A stretch of DNA of 64,000 bases from Streptomyces hawaiiensis (lineage in GTDB: Bacteria > Actinomycetota > Actinomycetes > Streptomycetales > Streptomycetaceae), in assembly GCF_004803895.1 (NCBI RefSeq), contig NZ_CP021978.1, positions 5,518,001-5,582,000 on the forward strand, read 5' to 3'. The translations under genes were made by a program, and so were the position numbers. Each line of letters begins with the position of its first letter. Within the stretch, counting starts at the first letter, position 1. Positions 59,959 to 64,000 of the stretch are shown in pieces. The notes below the pieces were generated by a model. It did no database searches and had not been told where the DNA came from. It worked only from the letters and a program-made list of their open reading frames with translations.

Positions 59959-59987
59959 TTCTCCGGTCACAGAGCCGTGGATACAGT
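59959..59987 (+). promoter_or_regulatory. Candidate promoter upstream of the first pilus-locus gene
   Basis: TTCTCC (59959-59964), 17 bases, TACAGT (59982-59987, TANNNT). The 321-base gap 59754-60074 also contains the chitinase promoter and a GCAAC-GACA-GTTGC dyad (59924-59937). I see no other gene in it. Confidence 0.4.
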
Positions 59988-60074
59988 GCTGAGGTAGTCA
60001 CGCAGTGAAGTCGACACGGTGCGCCGGAGTGACACCCGGCGTTCCGGTGGGCATGGGGAAACGGGGAGCTGCGC

Positions 60075-60941
60075 GTGCCAACTGCCATTGCCGTGACCAG
60101 CGCCGACATGGCGCTGCCACCACAGGACGAACGCACCCTGCCCGCCGTCGTACTGCGGGACGTCGAACGACGCCCCCTGGATCAGGCGCTGGCGGAGATG
60201 CAGGCCCTGGTCGACCACCACGGCCATGTGATCGTGGTCTGCTCAGGGTCCGCGCCCACCGCGCTGCGGCGACGGCTGCACACCCTGCGCTCCCTCATGG
60301 AGAGCGACCGGATCGCCCTGTTCCGGCCGGATCTGCCGCCTCTCGGACTGGCCGTCCTGGCCCGCCAGTTACGGCAGCTCGCCTCCTGCGACATCAGCCC
60401 CGGCGTGCTCGCCTCGGCCGGCCGGCTGCTCGTCCACTACATCCATGCCGGCGCGTTGCTGGGCTCCGTCGCCCGCCTCGACCGCGTCCCCGTCGGCCTG
60501 AAGTCGCACGCCAAGTCCTGGGTGCCCGGCAGCCAGTTCGGCGTCCTCGCCCACCCCGAGCCGCACCTCGTGAAGATCACCCCCGAAGCGGCCCTGCCCG
60601 GCCCCGAGTTCGGCACCTGGATGCTGGTCGCCAAGGGGCAGCTCCAGTCCGACTGGGTCACGGGCACCCTCGCCCCCTCCTGGAAGGTGCAGGGGCTGCG
60701 CGAGACCCAGCTCCCGGCCGAGTCGCCCGGCTGGTGGGGCACCGGCAAGCTCATCGAGTTCTGCAGCTACCTGCCCGATCTGTCCGTCCTCTACCAGCTG
60801 GTCACGTCCGTTCGGCGCAGCCAGTGCCACTGGTGCGGCATCGACGTCATCGGCGACCGCTGCGTCTTCTGCTCGGCCACGCCACCCGTCCACGACAGCC
60901 CGCCCCGCAAACAGCTCGAGAGCCGAACGGCCGTCGGGTGA
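60075..60941 (+). CDS. Hypothetical protein with C-terminal zinc-ribbon-like CxxC motifs
   Basis: 288 residues. An N-terminal alpha/beta region (about 15-95; HGHVIVVCSGSAPTALRR) is followed by a domain with many Trp and Pro, and then CHWCGIDVIGDRCVFC, a two-CxxC zinc-binding pattern. GTG 60075 has GGGGAG upstream. It precedes the Flp pilus genes on the same strand (70-base gap), so it may belong to the locus. No family is recognised. Confidence 0.7.
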   Translation: MPTAIAVTSADMALPPQDERTLPAVVLRDVERRPLDQALAEMQALVDHHGHVIVVCSGSAPTALRRRLHTLRSLMESDRIALFRPDLPPLGLAVLARQLRQLASCDISPGVLASAGRLLVHYIHAGALLGSVARLDRVPVGLKSHAKSWVPGSQFGVLAHPEPHLVKITPEAALPGPEFGTWMLVAKGQLQSDWVTGTLAPSWKVQGLRETQLPAESPGWWGTGKLIEFCSYLPDLSVLYQLVTSVRRSQCHWCGIDVIGDRCVFCSATPPVHDSPPRKQLESRTAVG

Positions 60942-61011
60942 GGCCTGACACCGCTCGTCAGCACTGTTCCGATCCCGCTCGACCGATATCCCCAACGAGG
61001 TTGTCCGGTTC

Positions 61012-61719
61012 ATGAACTCCCGTCAGCGCCGCGGCGTGATTCTCCTGCTCCTGTCGGTCGTCTGCGCCCTCGGCGCCTTCGCCGGCGTGCTCTCCGTCAT
61101 CAGTGACGTGAAGTCGAAGGTCGGCCCCGAGGTCACCGCCTACCGGCTGAAATCCGAGGTGCCGCCCTACACCGCCCTCAGCACGGGCCAGTTCGAGAAG
61201 ATCAAGATGCCCGAACGGTGGCTGTCCGACACCGCGGTCACCGATCTGCGGGAGATCCAGGGCAAGATCGCCGTGACCACGCTGCGCGCGGGCTCCCTGC
61301 TCCAGTCCGACATGATCGTCCGCCGGCCGGCCCTCCAGCCCGGCCAGCAGGAGGTCGCCATCATGATCGACGCGGCGACCGGCGTGGCCGGCAAGATCAC
61401 GCCCGGCGCCTCGGTCAACGTCTACGCCACCTTCGAGGGCGCGCGCGAGGGCGACCCCGACCAGTCGAAGATCATCATCACCGACGCCAAGGTCCTCGAC
61501 GTCGGCAAAATCACCGCGCTCAAGCCCGACGAGGGCAACCGCACCCAGCAGCCCACCGACGCCGTCCCGATCACCTTCGCGCTGTCCGCCCTCGACGCTC
61601 AGCGCATCACCTACGCCGAGTCGTTCGCCAAGCGGGTCCGGCTCGCCCTCGTCGCGCCCGGCAGCGACGCCACCGTCCCCGAGCGGGACCGGACGTACGA
61701 ACTCGCGAAGGACAAGTGA
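61012..61719 (+). CDS. cpaB: Flp pilus assembly protein CpaB/RcpC
   Basis: 235 residues. One N-terminal helix (about 8-28) is followed by an SAF-like domain (YRLKSEVPPYTALSTGQFEK, about 43-65; VTTLRAGSLLQSDM). The CpaB C-terminal domain has GVAGKITPGASVNVYATF and ALSALDAQRITYAESFAKRV. CpaB anchors Flp/Tad machinery to the envelope; Gram-positives have no secretin, so its role here is in the membrane/wall zone. Ten bases separate it from the cpaE-like gene. Confidence 0.9.
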   Translation: MNSRQRRGVILLLLSVVCALGAFAGVLSVISDVKSKVGPEVTAYRLKSEVPPYTALSTGQFEKIKMPERWLSDTAVTDLREIQGKIAVTTLRAGSLLQSDMIVRRPALQPGQQEVAIMIDAATGVAGKITPGASVNVYATFEGAREGDPDQSKIIITDAKVLDVGKITALKPDEGNRTQQPTDAVPITFALSALDAQRITYAESFAKRVRLALVAPGSDATVPERDRTYELAKDK

Positions 61720-61728
61720 GAGGCTGCC

Positions 61729-62982
61729 ATGCCCACGAGGATCCTCCCGGCAGTCGGTGACGCGGACGCGGTCCGGTCCGTCACGACGCTGCTCAGCCAG
61801 CTCCCGGACGCCGAGCCCGTCGCCCCGGTGGTCGACTCCACCCAGCTCATCGACACCCTCGCGCGGCTGGCCGCCGAATCGGTCGACGAGCTGCCGGAGG
61901 TCGTGATCGTCCACGAGCGCATCGGCCCCGTCCCCGCGCTGGAACTGATCCGTGAAGTGGCCCTGCGCTTCCCGGCCGCCGGTGTCATCCTCATCACCTC
62001 CGACGCGAGCCCCGGCCTCTTCCAGGCCGCCATGGACTACGGCGCCCGCGGCCTGGTCGCCCTGCCCCTCGGCTACGAGGAACTCGCCAGCCGCGTCCAG
62101 GCGGTCGCCCAGTGGTCCGCCGGCGTACGACGGCACCTGGGCGCCGGCGGCGACGTGTTCACCGGCGTCGGCGGCACCGTCGTCACGGTCAGCGGCGCCA
62201 AGGGCGGAGCCGGAGCCACCCTGACCGCGATCCAGCTGGCCCTGGCCGCCCAGGCCTCCGGCCGCAGCACCGCCCTGGTCGACATGGACCTCCAGACCGG
62301 CGACATCGCCTCCTATCTGGACGTCCAGTTCCGCCGCTCCGTCGTCGACCTGGCCGCCATCACCGACATCTCCCCGCGCGTCCTGGCCGACGCCGTCTTC
62401 CGCCACGACACCGGCCTCGCCCTGCTGCTCGCCCCCGCCGAAGGGGAACGCGGCGAGGACGTCACCGACCGAGCCGCCCGCCAGATCGTCAGCGCCCTGC
62501 GCTCCCGCTACGAGGTCGTCGTCATCGACTGCGGTGCCCAGCTCGGCGGCGCCGGGGCGGCGGCCGTGGAGATGGCCGACCGGGCCCTGCTGATCACCAC
62601 GCCGGACGTGGTCGCCGTACGGGGCGCCAAACGGGCCGTGCGGATGTGGGACCGGCTGCAGATCCGCAAGGCCGAGGAGACGACCGTCGTCGTCAACCGG
62701 CACTCGCGCGCCACGGAGATCCAGCCGCCCCTGATCCAGAAGATCACCGGCACGGCGGTCGCGGCGACGGTGGTCCCCGCCAACTTCAAGGAACTGCAGA
62801 GCGTCGTGGACGCGGGCCGCGTCCACGAACTGGAGAACAAGAGCTCGGTGAAGCAGGCCCTGTGGGGCCTGGCGGGCGAACTGGACCTGATCAAGGTCGC
62901 GGACGGCGACCGGAAGGGGGGCCGGGGGTTCCGGGGCGGGGACCGGGGGCCGGTGAGCTTTCGGCGCAGGAGGGAGGGGTGA
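61729..62982 (+). CDS. CpaE/TadZ-like pilus localisation ATPase
   Basis: 417 residues. The N-terminal 125 resemble a response-regulator fold (VVIVHERIGPV, LITSDASPGL, ALPLGYEELASRV). A MinD/ParA-type ATPase follows with the deviant Walker A SGAKGGAGATLT (155-166) and VDMDLQTGDIASYLD. TadZ proteins mark the site of Tad pilus assembly. The basic Gly/Arg tail (GGRGFRGGDRGP) is unusual. The stop overlaps the GTG of the next gene. Confidence 0.88.
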   Translation: MPTRILPAVGDADAVRSVTTLLSQLPDAEPVAPVVDSTQLIDTLARLAAESVDELPEVVIVHERIGPVPALELIREVALRFPAAGVILITSDASPGLFQAAMDYGARGLVALPLGYEELASRVQAVAQWSAGVRRHLGAGGDVFTGVGGTVVTVSGAKGGAGATLTAIQLALAAQASGRSTALVDMDLQTGDIASYLDVQFRRSVVDLAAITDISPRVLADAVFRHDTGLALLLAPAEGERGEDVTDRAARQIVSALRSRYEVVVIDCGAQLGGAGAAAVEMADRALLITTPDVVAVRGAKRAVRMWDRLQIRKAEETTVVVNRHSRATEIQPPLIQKITGTAVAATVVPANFKELQSVVDAGRVHELENKSSVKQALWGLAGELDLIKVADGDRKGGRGFRGGDRGPVSFRRRREG

Positions 62983-63371
62983 GCGTGCCTTTGGAGGAGC
63001 GGGACAAGGGCCAGGTGACCATCGAGTTCCTCGGGATGATGCCGACGATCATCGTGACGCTGATCGCGCTGTGGCAGGTGGTCCTCGTGGGCTACACGTT
63101 CGTCCTCGCGGGGAACGCGGCGGACGAGGCGGTGCGTGAGGGCACGGCGGCGGCACCGGGCGGGCCGCGGGAGGCTGCGTGCGAGGCCGCCGCCCTCAAA
63201 CACCTGTCGGAGGCGTGGCGCTCCGGCGCCGACGTGAGCTGTGGCGGCTCCGGATACGTCACGGCCGCCGTGAGTCTGGACGTCCCGGTCCTCTTCCCGG
63301 GCGTTCTGTCGGTGCCGATCCAGATCCGCGGACACGCCGGAGCGGTGGAGGAGGACAAGGGTGCCCCGTGA
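62979..63371 (+). CDS. TadE-like pilus protein
   Basis: 130 residues. A short charged start is followed by the TadE signature DKGQVTIEFLGMMPTIIVTLIALWQ, i.e. a type IV pilin-like E preceding a hydrophobic helix, with a small extracytoplasmic domain containing two Cys (REAACEAA, DVSCGG). The GTG at 62979 overlaps the previous stop; GTG 62985 is an alternative. Minor pseudopilins of Tad systems. Confidence 0.87.
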   Translation: MSVPLEERDKGQVTIEFLGMMPTIIVTLIALWQVVLVGYTFVLAGNAADEAVREGTAAAPGGPREAACEAAALKHLSEAWRSGADVSCGGSGYVTAAVSLDVPVLFPGVLSVPIQIRGHAGAVEEDKGAP

Positions 63372-63720
63372 CCCCGAGCGCCGCGACCGCGGCCAAGTCG
63401 CCATCGAGTACATCGGTTTCCTGCCGATCCTCCTCCTCGTCGCCCTGGCGGCCGTACAGCTGGGGCTGATCGCGTACACGGCCCAGCAGGCGGGTACGGC
63501 CGCCCGGACGGGGGCGCGCAGCGCGTCGCTGGAGGGGCCGCACGAGGCGGACTGCCGGGCGGCGGTGAGCAGCTGGCTGGCCGACGAGACCAGTTGTCCG
63601 GCGTCGTTCGGCGCCGACGAGGTCACGGTCACGGCCGAGATCACCATCCCGTCGGTCTTCCCGGGCAAGGACAACTTCGGCACGGCCCGCAAGACCGCGA
63701 CGATGCCGCGCGACCACTGA
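63361..63720 (+). CDS. Second TadE/TadG-like pilus protein
   Basis: 119 residues. It repeats the design of the gene before it: DRGQVAIEYIGFLPILLLVALAAVQ, a helix, then a domain with two Cys (EADCRAAVSSW, TSCPASF). GTG 63361 overlaps the preceding gene by 11 bases. The likeness of the two suggests duplication inside the locus. Both would be processed by a prepilin peptidase outside this window. Confidence 0.87.
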   Translation: MPRDPERRDRGQVAIEYIGFLPILLLVALAAVQLGLIAYTAQQAGTAARTGARSASLEGPHEADCRAAVSSWLADETSCPASFGADEVTVTAEITIPSVFPGKDNFGTARKTATMPRDH

Positions 63721-63735
63721 ACGGAGCACGGACTC

Positions 63736-64000
63736 ATGAGCCTGCGAGCACGCATCAACACCCCCGAGGAGAACGGCAACCGGGGCGAGGACGGCCACAT
63801 GGTCGCCTCCTACCGGGCCAAGCTCCTGGAGGAGATCGACCTCGCGGAGATGAGTTCGCTGGCCGCCGCCGAGCGCAGGGCGCGGCTGGAGCGGGTGCTC
63901 GGGCACATCATCAGCCGCGAGGGCCCGGTCCTGTCGACGGTCGAGCGCTCGCAGCTGATCCGCAGGGTGGTCGACGAGGCACTGGGCCTGGGCATCCTGG
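63736..64000 (+). CDS. CpaF/TadA-type pilus ATPase, C-terminus beyond the window
   Basis: The first 88 residues from ATG 63736. The helical N-terminal region (MVASYRAKLLEEIDLAEMSS, RARLERVLGHIISREGPVLS, LIRRVVDEALGLGIL) matches the start of CpaF/TadA secretion ATPases, which precedes the RecA-like core. Position after CpaB, CpaE and TadE genes supports the call. The Walker motifs are outside the window. Confidence 0.85.
   Translation, partial: MSLRARINTPEENGNRGEDGHMVASYRAKLLEEIDLAEMSSLAAAERRARLERVLGHIISREGPVLSTVERSQLIRRVVDEALGLGIL

Overview
The window is a continuous piece of a high-GC actinobacterial chromosome, almost certainly Streptomyces. Codon third positions are nearly all G or C, GTG starts are frequent, and several genes have a TANNNT -10 element so close to the start codon that the mRNA is probably leaderless. 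Lineage markers agree: mycothiol conjugate amidase (mca) with its DUF4307 and greA neighbours, GTP-dependent PEP carboxykinase, a chitinase behind DasR-type operators, Tat and lipoprotein signals, and many regulators. The mix of housekeeping and accessory genes suggests chromosomal core, not a terminal arm. No tRNA, rRNA, CRISPR array, insertion sequence or prophage was seen.

Layout. 1-6.7 kb: truncated DUF4389 membrane protein, AI-2E family exporter, msrA with an apparent one-base frameshift, an anchored helical protein, cystathionine gamma-synthase, an ECF-like sigma factor with a small membrane partner, and a MarR regulator. 6.8-12.5 kb: threonine dehydratase; a DrrAB-type ABC exporter behind a promoter whose spacer is a palindrome; greA, DUF4307, mca and a small membrane protein. 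12.5-18.1 kb: a six-unit degenerate tandem repeat, a membrane-anchored STAND NTPase with TPRs, and a DUF255 thioredoxin-like protein. 18.2-24.8 kb: four genes joined by 4-base overlaps, comprising two GT2 enzymes (one fused to GtrA), a GT-C membrane transferase and a secreted copper-radical oxidase. I consider this the most interesting system here: a probable surface-glycan synthesis and oxidation machine. 24.8-28.6 kb: Mut7-C protein, MFS/TetR efflux pair, hemolysin III homologue. 28.9-34.8 kb: pckG, then a three-gene operon built around a DUF1906 glycoside-hydrolase-like protein without a signal peptide.

34.8-39.5 kb: a compositionally milder island with a secreted I36-like protein and a lipoprotein / membrane-fusion / ATPase / permease (MacAB-like) operon. 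39.6-43.4 kb: a small helical protein, alaA, a one-TM protein and a secreted serine protease. 43.4-50.3 kb: a locus that reads as N-acyl-D-amino acid and D-serine/threonine use: D-aminoacylase, DSD1-type deaminase, PfkB kinase, IclR regulator, RidA and a GntP-family symporter, with dyad operators in the divergent promoter. 50.3-57.9 kb: acidic protein, secreted M14 carboxypeptidase, large LuxR-type ATPase regulator, MEDS-domain and HATPase signalling proteins, and an Nramp-related transporter without the canonical metal-site motifs. 58-59.8 kb: GH18 chitinase. 60-64 kb: start of a Flp/Tad pilus locus (CpaB, CpaE/TadZ, two TadE-like proteins, CpaF cut by the window end).
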